A stretch of 64,000 bases of DNA from Ochrobactrum sp. Q0168 (GTDB taxonomy: Bacteria; Pseudomonadota; Alphaproteobacteria; Rhizobiales; Rhizobiaceae): the NCBI RefSeq assembly GCF_016427605.1, contig NZ_JAELXQ010000005.1, forward strand, positions 227,629 to 291,628, written 5' to 3'. A program made the translations under genes and the position numbers. Under the pieces are notes generated by a model. That model saw nothing but the letters and a program-made list of their open reading frames with translations. It was not told the DNA's origin and ran no database searches. Shown here in pieces: positions 53,161 to 60,920 of the stretch. The stretch's first letter is position 1, and each line of letters begins with the position of its first letter.

Positions 53161-53928
53161 GTGCCGATCGCGCAACTGCCGCTCAACGACATCATTCTGG
53201 CAGCCGTTCTGGCGTTCTGCCGGGTCGGCGCATGTCTGATGCTGATGCCGGGGATCTCCAGTGCGCGCATTCCGTTGCAGGTCCGGCTCTTCATCGCGCT
53301 GGCGTGCTCTTTCGCGGTGCTGCCGCTGGTTTTGCCGCGCATTGTCACGGCGGTTGACGGCGGCGCGCCCTGGACGCTGTTTCGCCTGATGGCGAGCGAG
53401 ATGTTCGTCGGCGCGGTGATCGGCATTCTGGCGCATATCTATTTCTGGGCGCTGCAATTCATGGCCAACACCATGGCGATGGCCGTTGGCTTTAGCGGCT
53501 CGCCAGCCGATGCGATTACCGAATCGGAACCGCAGGCAACGCTTGCCACCATCGTGACCTTCAGCGCGCTGTTGCTGTTTTTCGTCACCGACATGCATCT
53601 GGAAATTCTGCGCGCGCTGCTCAATTCCTATACGGCCATCCCGGTCGACGGGCGATTCCGGCCCGATGCGGCGATGATCGATTTTACCGATGCGCTGTCA
53701 TCGGCCTTCATGGCGACACTGCGGATCGCAGCGCCATTCATCGTCTTTGCGATTCTGGTCAATTTCGCGGTCGGTCTGGTCAATAAACTGACGCCATCGA
53801 TCCCGATCTACTTCGTGTCGATGCCTTTCGTGCTGGGGGGCGGGCTGCTGGTGATCTATTTCATCCTGCCGGAACTCCTGCGCTTCTTCACGAACGAAGC
53901 TGCCACGCAAATGCGCGCTTTGTATTGA
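53161..53928 (+). CDS. fliR: FliR, flagellar export gate protein
   Basis: A 255-residue protein with about six membrane segments and the family stretch AFCRVGACLMLMPGISSARIPLQVRLFIALA. Later come MASEMFVGAVIGILAHIYFWALQF and FAVGLVNKLTPSIPIYFVSMPF. It starts at GTG 53161 right after the long palindrome. Confidence 0.94.
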   Translation: MPIAQLPLNDIILAAVLAFCRVGACLMLMPGISSARIPLQVRLFIALACSFAVLPLVLPRIVTAVDGGAPWTLFRLMASEMFVGAVIGILAHIYFWALQFMANTMAMAVGFSGSPADAITESEPQATLATIVTFSALLLFFVTDMHLEILRALLNSYTAIPVDGRFRPDAAMIDFTDALSSAFMATLRIAAPFIVFAILVNFAVGLVNKLTPSIPIYFVSMPFVLGGGLLVIYFILPELLRFFTNEAATQMRALY

Positions 53929-53935
53929 GGTGGCC

Positions 53936-54343
53936 ATGGCTCCGACCAACACACGCAATCTGAAAAAGCTGATCGATTTGCAGAAACTGGGCAGCGCCCG
54001 GCTCGAATCAGCCCTTGCCGTTTCCAATGCGCGCAAGCTTGCGCTGGAAGAGGAGCGTCAGGCGCTCATCGCCATGCAGGACCGGCGCTATGACGGCGCT
54101 GTCTTCGATATCGATCCGTCGCTGCTCATCAGGCGACTTGGCGCGAATGCGGTCGAATCGCTGACGCTCGAATCACAGCTCGAATCCGAGCGCAACGCGC
54201 TTTTGAAGGAACAACGGCGGGTTGAATTGCTGGAAGATCGGCTGAAAGAGGCCAGAAACGAGCTGGACCGGCACGAACTGGCGAGCCTGATCGAAGAATT
54301 TGTTAGCCGGAAAACCACGAAAACCCCGTCCGGGCCACGCTGA
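53936..54343 (+). CDS. FliJ-like coiled-coil protein of the flagellar operon
   Basis: A 135-residue, highly charged, helix-rich protein: ALAVSNARKLALEEERQALIAM and LESQLESERNALLKEQRRVELLEDRLKEARNELDRHE. The size and coiled-coil form suit a FliJ-type export stalk protein, which is otherwise missing here. Sequence identity to known FliJ is not evident to me, so this is inferred. ATG 53936 has GAGGTGG before it, eight bases after fliR. Confidence 0.7.
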   Translation: MAPTNTRNLKKLIDLQKLGSARLESALAVSNARKLALEEERQALIAMQDRRYDGAVFDIDPSLLIRRLGANAVESLTLESQLESERNALLKEQRRVELLEDRLKEARNELDRHELASLIEEFVSRKTTKTPSGPR

Positions 54344-54413
54344 AATCGCCCACAAGTTTCAGTCAAGTTTGACCCATTATGGTGCACCCATAGGATGAAG
54401 AAGGAAATTTTGC

Positions 54414-55001
54414 ATGGCGATCAATCCGCCGTCAGATCTGGTGATGGATGTGGCCCGCGCGGCCGATCCGCAGGCCTATCGCATGGCGGCGGAACGGTTG
54501 AAGTCGGTCTCCGGCACCATGCAGGCGACGGCGACTTCCGTGACAGGACTGACGCGGGATAATTTCGCAAGCTTTTCCGACAGTCTTTCGGCGGGCGTGA
54601 CCATGCGGCCCGACGCGCAGAATACGATCAATCCGGCCTATCGCAAATTCGAGGCCTTCATGCTGCAATCCTTTGTCCAGTCGATGTTCACCACAGACAC
54701 GAGAGCCACTTTCGGCAAGGGGATAGCAGGGGACTACTGGAAGTCGATGATGGCGGAAGCCATGGCGAACAAGATGGCGGATGCCGGCGGTGTCGGCATT
54801 GCCAGACTGCTTGAGGAGCAGGCGGCGCGCAAAGGGCGGGCAGCCGCGCCGACCACCGCAGCATTAGGAGATGTGATCAACAATCTGGGAGAAACTATGA
54901 GCACCAATGCGGTTTCGAAGGACATTGTCCATGGCTTCGAACGCACGCTCATCCAAAAGCAGCTTGAGAAAAACGACGACGCGGAGAGCGCGCGCGGCTG
55001 A
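54414..55001 (+). CDS. flgJ: FlgJ-type rod-binding protein without muramidase domain
   Basis: A 195-residue protein with the rod-binding domain (INPAYRKFEAFMLQSFVQSMFT, then GIAGDYWKSMMAEAMANKMADAGGVGIARLL). The peptidoglycan hydrolase half of enteric FlgJ is absent; the transglycosylase at 42860 probably supplies that activity. It lies about 70 bases after the FliJ-like gene, with AAGAAGGAAA before the start. Confidence 0.88.
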   Translation: MAINPPSDLVMDVARAADPQAYRMAAERLKSVSGTMQATATSVTGLTRDNFASFSDSLSAGVTMRPDAQNTINPAYRKFEAFMLQSFVQSMFTTDTRATFGKGIAGDYWKSMMAEAMANKMADAGGVGIARLLEEQAARKGRAAAPTTAALGDVINNLGETMSTNAVSKDIVHGFERTLIQKQLEKNDDAESARG

Positions 55002-55057
55002 ACGATAAATACCGCAGCGCGCGACGTGACGTCCCCCGAAATTGAGGAACCCTTGAA

Positions 55058-55543
55058 ATGACCGAGACAAGCTCTGAAACCAGCCTGCCGCCGGAAGAAT
55101 CGCTGGTTCTCGCCCAGGCGAGCGAACAGGCGCATGATTTGGCGAAGCCGGAACTGGCCATGGAACCGGTGCAAAATCCGACTTTAAAGCCGGTGGTTCG
55201 CGCCATCCAGCGTCTTGAGGACGTCATCGAGACCGAAACGCGCCTTCTGATGGAAGGTGGCAATCCCGATCTCGCGGAAATCAATTCGCGCAAAAGCCGC
55301 GGTCTCTACGATTTCAACAAGGCGATCAAGAAGGCTTCTGGTCTGGCCGAGCCTGCAACGCTGAAAGGCTTGCAGCCGCTGCTCGACAGCCTCAAGCAGA
55401 AGCTTGAGAAGAACTGCGAAGCGTTGCAGCTGCATCTGCGCGCCGTCGGCGAGCTTGCCGATATCATTCGCGGCGCATTGGAAACACAGGAAGCCGACGG
55501 CACCTATTCCATGCAGAGTGCGAGGCTCGGTCACGCGCGATGA
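55058..55543 (+). CDS. FlgN-like export chaperone candidate
   Basis: A 161-residue helical protein. The middle, VVRAIQRLEDVIETETRLLMEGGNPDLAEINSRKSRGLYDFNKAI, looks like the FlgN family plan (two long helices holding a paired Leu/Glu face, then a KS(R/K) turn). FlgN escorts FlgK and FlgL to the export gate, and both are coded here. The call is based on the fold-like pattern and context; it overlaps the next gene by four bases. Confidence 0.65.
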   Translation: MTETSSETSLPPEESLVLAQASEQAHDLAKPELAMEPVQNPTLKPVVRAIQRLEDVIETETRLLMEGGNPDLAEINSRKSRGLYDFNKAIKKASGLAEPATLKGLQPLLDSLKQKLEKNCEALQLHLRAVGELADIIRGALETQEADGTYSMQSARLGHAR

Positions 55544-56094
55544 TCCGCATTTTCGTCATTGGCCTGTGGATTTGCGCTGTCGCCTTCGGGTCGCTGTTCA
55601 TGGCGACCCGACAGAATGCGTCATCGTCCAGTGAGACGCAGGCCGCTGTTGGCGGCTTCGGCGGCGTGGATTACGTCAAGACGGACGTGATGAGCGTGCC
55701 GATCATTTCGAACGGCGCCGTTGCCGGCTATGTGGTGACGCAGCTCGTCTATACGGTCGATTCGAATATCCGCAAGAAGCTGAGCGTACCGCTGGAGCTG
55801 TTCATCAGCGACGAGATTTTCCGCAAGTTCTATGGCAGCTATTCGGATACGAAAGAGGTCGAGAAAGTGCAGTTTGAGGACGTGCGCGCCTCGATCATCT
55901 CAGACCTGAACGGGCGATTCCCCGAGCCGGTGATCAAGGATCTGCTGGTTGAGCAGTTCAACTATATTTCGGCTGAAGAAATCCGCGCCATGAACATGCG
56001 CGGCGAGCCGACCTCGACAGCCCCGGCCAACCAGACGCCCGGAAAGCAGGCCAATGCCAATATCGATAATGGGCAGGCCGCTCACAGCGAATAA
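55540..56094 (+). CDS. Membrane-anchored protein at the end of the flagellar block, unknown
   Basis: A 184-residue protein I cannot assign. An N-terminal membrane segment (FVIGLWICAVAFGSLFMA) is followed by a periplasmic domain (VDYVKTDVMSVPIISNGAVAGYVVTQLVYTVD) and an Ala/Asn-rich tail. The text around LNGRFPEPVIKDLLVEQFNYISAEEIRAM is FliL-like in flavour (a stomatin-like domain ending in an assembly helix), but this is weak. It is coupled to the gene before by an ATGA overlap, and its last 13 bases overlap the convergent PilZ gene. Confidence 0.72.
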   Translation: MIRIFVIGLWICAVAFGSLFMATRQNASSSSETQAAVGGFGGVDYVKTDVMSVPIISNGAVAGYVVTQLVYTVDSNIRKKLSVPLELFISDEIFRKFYGSYSDTKEVEKVQFEDVRASIISDLNGRFPEPVIKDLLVEQFNYISAEEIRAMNMRGEPTSTAPANQTPGKQANANIDNGQAAHSE

Positions 56095-56417
56095 TATTTT
56101 CCGCCAAGCTGGGCGAGCCGTTCACCATCCAGCGGTGTGACTGCCGGATCGGTGATCAGTTCGACGCCGATTTCTCGCCCGTTGCGCCAGGCGATGCGGG
56201 CGAGAAGCGCGCGCTTGTAATAATCGTCGAACAGCCAGAACCTGTCGGGCAAGGTCGGGGTTTCGATGGTTCTCAGCTTAGCGCCATGAGGGGACAAATC
56301 GCTGAACTGGCACTCAACGATAAACTGTCCGTCCAGGTCTATCAGTTTTCCCGAACGTAGCCTTGTCCTTTGTCGTTCTTCCTTGCGCCGCTCTTGCGGC
56401 GACTTCATGCGCGCCAT
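56082..56417 (-). CDS. PilZ-domain c-di-GMP-binding protein
   Basis: A 111-residue stand-alone PilZ domain. The Arg-rich start (ERRKEERQRTRLRSGKL) carries the RxxxR c-di-GMP site, and DLSPHGAKL supplies the D/NxSxxG box. It lies tail to tail with the last flagellar gene, overlapping by 13 bases. A role in setting motility by c-di-GMP is an inference from position, similar to YcgR. Confidence 0.82.
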   Translation of the reverse strand: MARMKSPQERRKEERQRTRLRSGKLIDLDGQFIVECQFSDLSPHGAKLRTIETPTLPDRFWLFDDYYKRALLARIAWRNGREIGVELITDPAVTPLDGERLAQLGGKYYSL

Positions 56418-56538
56418 ATGAAAATCTTACCCACTAATCCCCTGAATAGGTATTTTTAGCAGATTTCGATTTCCGAAGCGTTACTTTTAAAGTCTGTTCG
56501 CAGGAATTACGTACTTCCAAAGGGTTAGGTGCAAGAGC

Positions 56539-56958
56539 CTAATGATCGCCGCAGGCGTGGCACAAGCCCCGAAGTTCGAGCGTCGTCTTGCGCGACTTGA
56601 AACCGTTCTGCAGGCTCCATGCACTGACGAGATTTTCGATGGCCGCATCGGAAAATTCCGTCACCTGACCGCACTTCTCGCAGATTGCAAAGGCGACAAG
56701 ACCTTGCTCATGGCATTGCGGATGCGCGCAGGCGACGAAGGCGTTCAGGCTTTCGAGGCGATGAATGAGCCCGTAATCGAGCAGCTTTTCCAGCGCGCGA
56801 TAGACCTGAAGCGGTGCGCGAAAGCCGTCATCCCGCAGCTGGTCGAGAATTGTATAGGCGCTGAGCGGCCCGTCCGCCTTGGACAGAACATCGAAAACCA
56901 GTGTCTGGTTGCGGGTCAGATCCTGTTGCGGGTGGTGGTGATGGTGATGCGTGCTCAT
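56539..56958 (-). CDS. zur: Zur, zinc-responsive Fur-family repressor
   Basis: A 139-residue repressor. A winged helix (AYTILDQLRDDGFRAPLQVYRALEKLLDYGLIHRL) precedes the dimer domain with two zinc-binding CxxC pairs, Cys93/Cys96 (CEKCG) and Cys133/Cys136 (CHACGDH). Residues 4-9 are six consecutive histidines, an unusual natural tract. It overlaps znuB by four bases (ATGA), so the repressor is made from the operon it controls. Confidence 0.93.
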   Translation of the reverse strand: MSTHHHHHHPQQDLTRNQTLVFDVLSKADGPLSAYTILDQLRDDGFRAPLQVYRALEKLLDYGLIHRLESLNAFVACAHPQCHEQGLVAFAICEKCGQVTEFSDAAIENLVSAWSLQNGFKSRKTTLELRGLCHACGDH

Positions 56959-57776
56959 TGTTCAGCAGTCCGTTTCGATGTGGCCTCAGCTCTCTTATGT
57001 AAGGGCAGAAGGCTGAAAATGAAAATGGCAAGCGCCGCGACCACGATGGACGGGCCTGATGGTGTGTCGAAATGAATGGAGCCATAGAGCCCGCCAACCA
57101 CGCCCGCCGCGCCGATGAGCGATGACAGCACCGCCATTTGCTCCGGCGTGGATGCAAAACGGCGCGACGTTGCAGCCGGTATGATCAGCAGCGATGTGAT
57201 GAGCAGAATGCCGACGATCTTCATCGCAATGGCGATGACGATAGCCAGCAGCAGCATGAAGATGACGCGCGAGACGGCAGGGTTCATGCCTTCGGCGCGC
57301 GCGATATCCTCGCTGACGGTCGCAGCCAGCATGGGCCGCCACAACCAGGCCAGCACAGCCAGCACGAATGCGCCGCCCGCGTAGATATAGACGATATCCA
57401 TCCGCGAAACGGCCAGAAGATCGCCGAACAGGAAGGAAAGAAGATCGACGCGCACCCATGTCATGAAGGCGACGATCACCAGACCGAGCGACAAAGTGGC
57501 ATGGGACAGGATGCCGAGCAGCGAATCCGCCGACAAGGTGTGGCGGCGCTGCAGGAGAAGCAGGATCGCGGAAATCGCCACCGCCACGGCGAAGACGCCG
57601 ATCATCAGGTTGATGTCGAAAATCAGAGCCAGCGCGACGCCGAGCAAGGCGGAATGGGCCATGGTGTCGCCAAAATAGGCCATGCGTCGCCAGAGGATGA
57701 AGCAGCCGAGAGGCCCGGTCGTCAGCGCCAGCCCGATACCGGCAATCAAGGCGCGGGTGAAGAAATCGTCAAGCAC
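56955..57776 (-). CDS. znuB: ZnuB, zinc ABC transporter permease
   Basis: A 273-residue inner-membrane permease with about eight membrane segments: FFTRALIAGIGLALTTGPLGCFILWRRMAYFGDTMAHSAL at the start, and IAMKIVGILLITSLLIIPAATSRR further on. GTG 57776 is preferred because GGGAAGG stands before it and the family begins near LDDFFTRAL; ATG 57794 and 57854 are longer options. The start overlaps the znuC stop by eight bases. Confidence 0.92.
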   Translation of the reverse strand: MLDDFFTRALIAGIGLALTTGPLGCFILWRRMAYFGDTMAHSALLGVALALIFDINLMIGVFAVAVAISAILLLLQRRHTLSADSLLGILSHATLSLGLVIVAFMTWVRVDLLSFLFGDLLAVSRMDIVYIYAGGAFVLAVLAWLWRPMLAATVSEDIARAEGMNPAVSRVIFMLLLAIVIAIAMKIVGILLITSLLIIPAATSRRFASTPEQMAVLSSLIGAAGVVGGLYGSIHFDTPSGPSIVVAALAIFIFSLLPLHKRAEATSKRTAEQ

Positions 57777-58683
57777 GGTGTACACCTTCCCCATGATGAT
57801 GTTGGTGATGCTCATGCCCATGCTCATGCTCGTGATGATGGCCGTCATCGGCATGGCAATGATCCGTCACCGAACCGTCGCTGTGCAGCACGCGCCCGTC
57901 GGGCAGATGCGTGTGATCATGATGATGTTCATAGACGGCGAGCGGCCCAACGGCGCGACTGCCGAACAGGCGCATATATTCCGGGCTGGCCGTCACGTCG
58001 CGCGGGGTGCCGCTGCAACAGACGTGACCGTTGAGGCAGATGACGCGGTCGGTCGCCGCCATGACGAGATGCAGATCGTGCGAGATCAGCAGCACACCGC
58101 AGCCGGTTTCGTCGCGCAGCCGCGCAATCAGCTCATAAAGCGCGGCCTCCCCGGAAAAATCCACGCCCTGCACGGGTTCGTCCAGCACCATGATATCCGG
58201 CTTTCGCGCCAGTGCCCGCGCCATCAAGGCCCGCTGGAATTCACCGCCGGAAAGATGAGCCGTCTCCGCTTTTTGAAGATGCGCGATGCCGACCACAGCA
58301 AGCGCCGCGGCGATGTCCTGCTTGCTCAAGGGGCCGGTCAGCGTCAGCAGACGTTCCACGGAAAGCGGCAGTGTGCGGTCGATATTGATCTTTTGCGGAA
58401 CATAGCCGATGCGCAGTTTCGGCTTGTGGATCACCTCGCCCTCGTCGGGCTTGAGAATGCGCAGCGCCATCTTGGCCGCGGTGCTTTTGCCCGCGCCATT
58501 CGGCCCAATCAGCGTGACGATCTCGCCGCGCTCGACTTTCAGATCGACATTGCGCACAAGCCAGCGCCCGTCGCGATAAACACCGGCGTTTTTCAGTTCA
58601 ATCAGCGTTTCCCGCGCCTGAACGGCGGGGATGGTATTCTTTCTGGCCATTGCAATCGGGGCTTTCGCTGCCTGCATCTTCAT
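57769..58683 (-). CDS. znuC: ZnuC, zinc ABC transporter ATPase with a histidine-rich tail
   Basis: A 304-residue ATPase with Walker A GPNGAGKST, signature-like LSGGEFQRALMARALA, Walker B IMVLDEPVQGVD and switch His LLISHDLH. The last 50 residues are packed with His (YEHHHDHTH..., then HHHEHEHGHEHHQHHHG), a possible zinc reserve or sensor. ATG 58683 is used; ATG 58650 and longer frames are open. It is first in the znuC-znuB-zur operon, divergent from znuA across two Zur-type boxes. Confidence 0.92.
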   Translation of the reverse strand: MKMQAAKAPIAMARKNTIPAVQARETLIELKNAGVYRDGRWLVRNVDLKVERGEIVTLIGPNGAGKSTAAKMALRILKPDEGEVIHKPKLRIGYVPQKINIDRTLPLSVERLLTLTGPLSKQDIAAALAVVGIAHLQKAETAHLSGGEFQRALMARALARKPDIMVLDEPVQGVDFSGEAALYELIARLRDETGCGVLLISHDLHLVMAATDRVICLNGHVCCSGTPRDVTASPEYMRLFGSRAVGPLAVYEHHHDHTHLPDGRVLHSDGSVTDHCHADDGHHHEHEHGHEHHQHHHGEGVHRA

Positions 58684-58890
58684 TTCGCTTAATGCGCATT
58701 CCAACGGATCATCCGCCGATTCGGAGTTTTTCCCAGCGTCTTTTTCGGGCGACGCGCAACGCCATATCCCGATTGTGAAACCCACCTTTCCATGCTGTCA
58801 CACAGGACAGTAATTTCAGGAAGAATGCGATATCGCCAAAAGAAGCAGGGATGAATTTCTCCAAAAAAGGGTTGCTAGACCTTATGGCAG

Positions 58891-58907
58891 ACGTTATAGC
58901 ATAACGC
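58891..58907. promoter_or_regulatory. Zur-type box 1 in the znuC/znuA divergent promoter
   Basis: The palindrome ACGTTAT-AGC-ATAACGC has perfect half sites CGTTAT/ATAACG. Its centre is 22 bases (about two helical turns) from box 2. Both lie between znuC and znuA, the right place for zinc-dependent repression of both. Confidence 0.65.
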
Positions 58908-58912
58908 AACAG

Positions 58913-58929
58913 ATGTAATATAATAACAT
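58913..58929. promoter_or_regulatory. Zur-type box 2 in the znuC/znuA divergent promoter
   Basis: ATGTAAT-ATA-ATAACAT is a near-perfect palindrome of the alphaproteobacterial Zur site style. It is nearly identical to the box before the DUF4198 gene (60121-60137). Confidence 0.75.
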
Positions 58930-58973
58930 ATCATCAGATGTGCAGTTCACTCCGCTCATTCAAGAGAGATAAT

Positions 58974-60002
58974 ATGAAACACTTGCGTTCCCTGCTCCTC
59001 ACTTCTGCATTTCTGGCCGGTCTCGGCAGCACTGCTTTTGCCGCAGACCGAGACGGTGTCGTCGTTTCGATCAAGCCGCTCCACTCGCTTGTTTCCGCTG
59101 TCATGCAGGGCGTAGGCGAGCCGAAACTGATCGTGCAGGGCGCTGGCTCCGAGCATGTCTATAGCCTCAAGCCTTCGGATGCCGAGGCCATCGAACATGC
59201 CAAGGTGATCTTCTGGGCAGGCCCGTCGATGGAGACCTTCCTCGACAAGCCGATCGATACGCTGGGCGAGGGCGCCAAGGTCGTGGCGCTCGGTGAATCG
59301 GAAGGGCTGACGCGGCTGAAATTCCGTGAAGGCGGGCCGTTCGAGGCGCATGACCATGGCCATGAGGGCGAAGGTCATGAGGGTCACGACCATGCGCATG
59401 ATGACGGCGACAAGAAGGAAGCGGAAGCCGGTCACGATCACGCCGCCGAAGCGGGCGAAGGCGCGCATGAGCATCATGGCCACGGCGAATATGATCTGCA
59501 CTTCTGGCTCGATCCGCAGAATGGCAAGGTGCTGGTCACCAACATTGCCAAGGTTCTGAGCGAGAGCGATCCGGCCCATGCCGCGCAATACGAGCAGAAC
59601 GCCAAGGCCTATGCCGAAAAGCTGGATGCGCTGACCAAGGATATCGCGACGGAATTGCAGCCGGTGAAGGACAAGCCGTTTATCGTGTTCCACGATGCCT
59701 ATCAATATTTTGAAAATCGCTTCGATGTGAAGGCAGCCGGTTCCATCACGGTCAGCCCGGAAAAGGCTCCTGGTGCCGCCCGCATCCAGCAAATCCACGA
59801 CAAGATCAAGTCGCTCAAGGTGGCCTGCGTGTTCTCCGAACCGCAGTTCGAACCGAAGCTCGTCAATACGGTCATCGATGGAACCGATGCCAAGACCGGC
59901 GTTCTGGACCCGCTTGGTGCGGAATTGAATGACGGCCCCGATCTCTATCCGCAACTGATCCGCAATCTGGCGGATTCGCTGAAAGCCTGCCTGTCTTCCT
60001 AA
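58974..60002 (+). CDS. znuA: ZnuA, periplasmic zinc-binding protein
   Basis: A 342-residue secreted protein that captures zinc for ZnuBC. The signal peptide (LRSLLLTSAFLAGLGSTAFA) is followed by HSLVSAVMQGVGEPKLIVQGAGSEHVYSLKPSDA, holding the first zinc His. A long His/Asp/Glu-rich loop (about residues 125-175) and the later zinc ligands (LHFWLDPQN, FHDAYQYFENRF) complete the family pattern. ATG 58974 has AGAGAG before it. An intrinsic terminator follows at 60088. Confidence 0.95.
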   Translation: MKHLRSLLLTSAFLAGLGSTAFAADRDGVVVSIKPLHSLVSAVMQGVGEPKLIVQGAGSEHVYSLKPSDAEAIEHAKVIFWAGPSMETFLDKPIDTLGEGAKVVALGESEGLTRLKFREGGPFEAHDHGHEGEGHEGHDHAHDDGDKKEAEAGHDHAAEAGEGAHEHHGHGEYDLHFWLDPQNGKVLVTNIAKVLSESDPAHAAQYEQNAKAYAEKLDALTKDIATELQPVKDKPFIVFHDAYQYFENRFDVKAAGSITVSPEKAPGAARIQQIHDKIKSLKVACVFSEPQFEPKLVNTVIDGTDAKTGVLDPLGAELNDGPDLYPQLIRNLADSLKACLSS

Positions 60003-60087
60003 CAGCTGCGGTTGCCTGGCACTCTGTCGGCAACCGTAACGGCGTCGGGCCATCCCTCGAATGGTCCGACGCAGGACGATCCGTCGA

Positions 60088-60111
60088 AGGCGGCGCTGCC
60101 GCCTGTTTTTT
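60088..60111 (+). terminator. Intrinsic terminator after znuA
   Basis: A 7-bp stem AGGCGGC / GCCGCCT with loop GCT is followed by GTTTTTT. It lies ten bases before the next Zur-type box, so znuA and the following operon are separate units. Confidence 0.85.
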
Positions 60112-60120
60112 GAACTCAGA

Positions 60121-60137
60121 TTGTAATGATATAACAT
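60121..60137. promoter_or_regulatory. Zur-type box before the DUF4198-CobW operon
   Basis: TTGTAAT-GAT-ATAACAT matches box 2 at the znu promoter in 13 of 14 half-site positions. It lies 14 bases before the start codon of the DUF4198 gene, which implies that this operon also belongs to the zinc regulon. Confidence 0.72.
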
Positions 60138-60150
60138 ACAGGAAAAAGAG

Positions 60151-60885
60151 ATGCGTCACTTCGCAAAACTGTGGTCGGTCGGCCTGGCGGCGGCCTCGAT
60201 GGCGCCGGTTGCCGCCAGCGCTCATGGCATCTGGATCGCCGAGCGCCACGGCACGCAGGCCGTGGTCTACGGTCACGGCGCAACCGACGAGGCTTACGAT
60301 CCGCAGAAGCTCAAGGCGGTGTCGGGAAAGGATGTCGATGGCAAGAAAGTCGCCGTCGAGATCAGGCGTAAGGATGACCATGCCCTGCTCGATGTGCCGG
60401 AAAATGCGGTGGTGATCAGTGGCACCTTTGATAACGGTTTCTGGGCCGAAGGTCCGGATGGCAAATGGGTCAACAAGTCGAAAGCTGAAGTGCCGGGCGC
60501 AAAGCAATCCAGCAAGAGCCAGAAATTTGCGGTCGCGATCCTCGATCATTTGCGCAAGAAGCCACAGGCTCAGGGGTTGCCATTTGAAATCGTACCCCTG
60601 ATGGACCCGACAATCCTGACGGCGGGCAGCGAATTGCCGGTGCAGGTTCTTTTCGACGGCAATCCGGTGGAAGGCGTTTCGGTCACAGCGGATTATGTCA
60701 ATGACAGCCACGCCGCGCCGGTTAAAACCAATGCCGAGGGCATCGCTACGATCAAAATCCGCAATGCTGGTCTCAATGTCGTCGGCGCCAGCCATTCCAG
60801 CCCGACGACGGATTCCAGCGATGCCGACAAGCTCAGCTATTTCACCACGCTGACCTTCAATCTCGATCAGCATCATCACGACTGA
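60151..60885 (+). CDS. Periplasmic DUF4198 protein, probable zinc-handling protein
   Basis: A 244-residue secreted protein of the DUF4198 type. After the signal peptide ([13 protein letters not shown]) the mature chain begins [11 protein letters not shown], with His near the N-terminus, a possible metal site. The C-terminal third is Ig-like ([20 protein letters not shown]), and the protein ends QHHHHD-style (DQHHHD). A Zur-type box lies just upstream, and a CobW-like GTPase follows 35 bases after. I infer a role in periplasmic zinc binding; related proteins occur in nickel/cobalt uptake operons. Confidence 0.8.
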   Translation: MRHFAKLWSVGLAAASMAPVAASAHGIWIAERHGTQAVVYGHGATDEAYDPQKLKAVSGKDVDGKKVAVEIRRKDDHALLDVPENAVVISGTFDNGFWAEGPDGKWVNKSKAEVPGAKQSSKSQKFAVAILDHLRKKPQAQGLPFEIVPLMDPTILTAGSELPVQVLFDGNPVEGVSVTADYVNDSHAAPVKTNAEGIATIKIRNAGLNVVGASHSSPTTDSSDADKLSYFTTLTFNLDQHHHD

Positions 60886-60920
60886 CCCCAACCCAATCTC
60901 TGAATTCAAGGAACGGTGTC

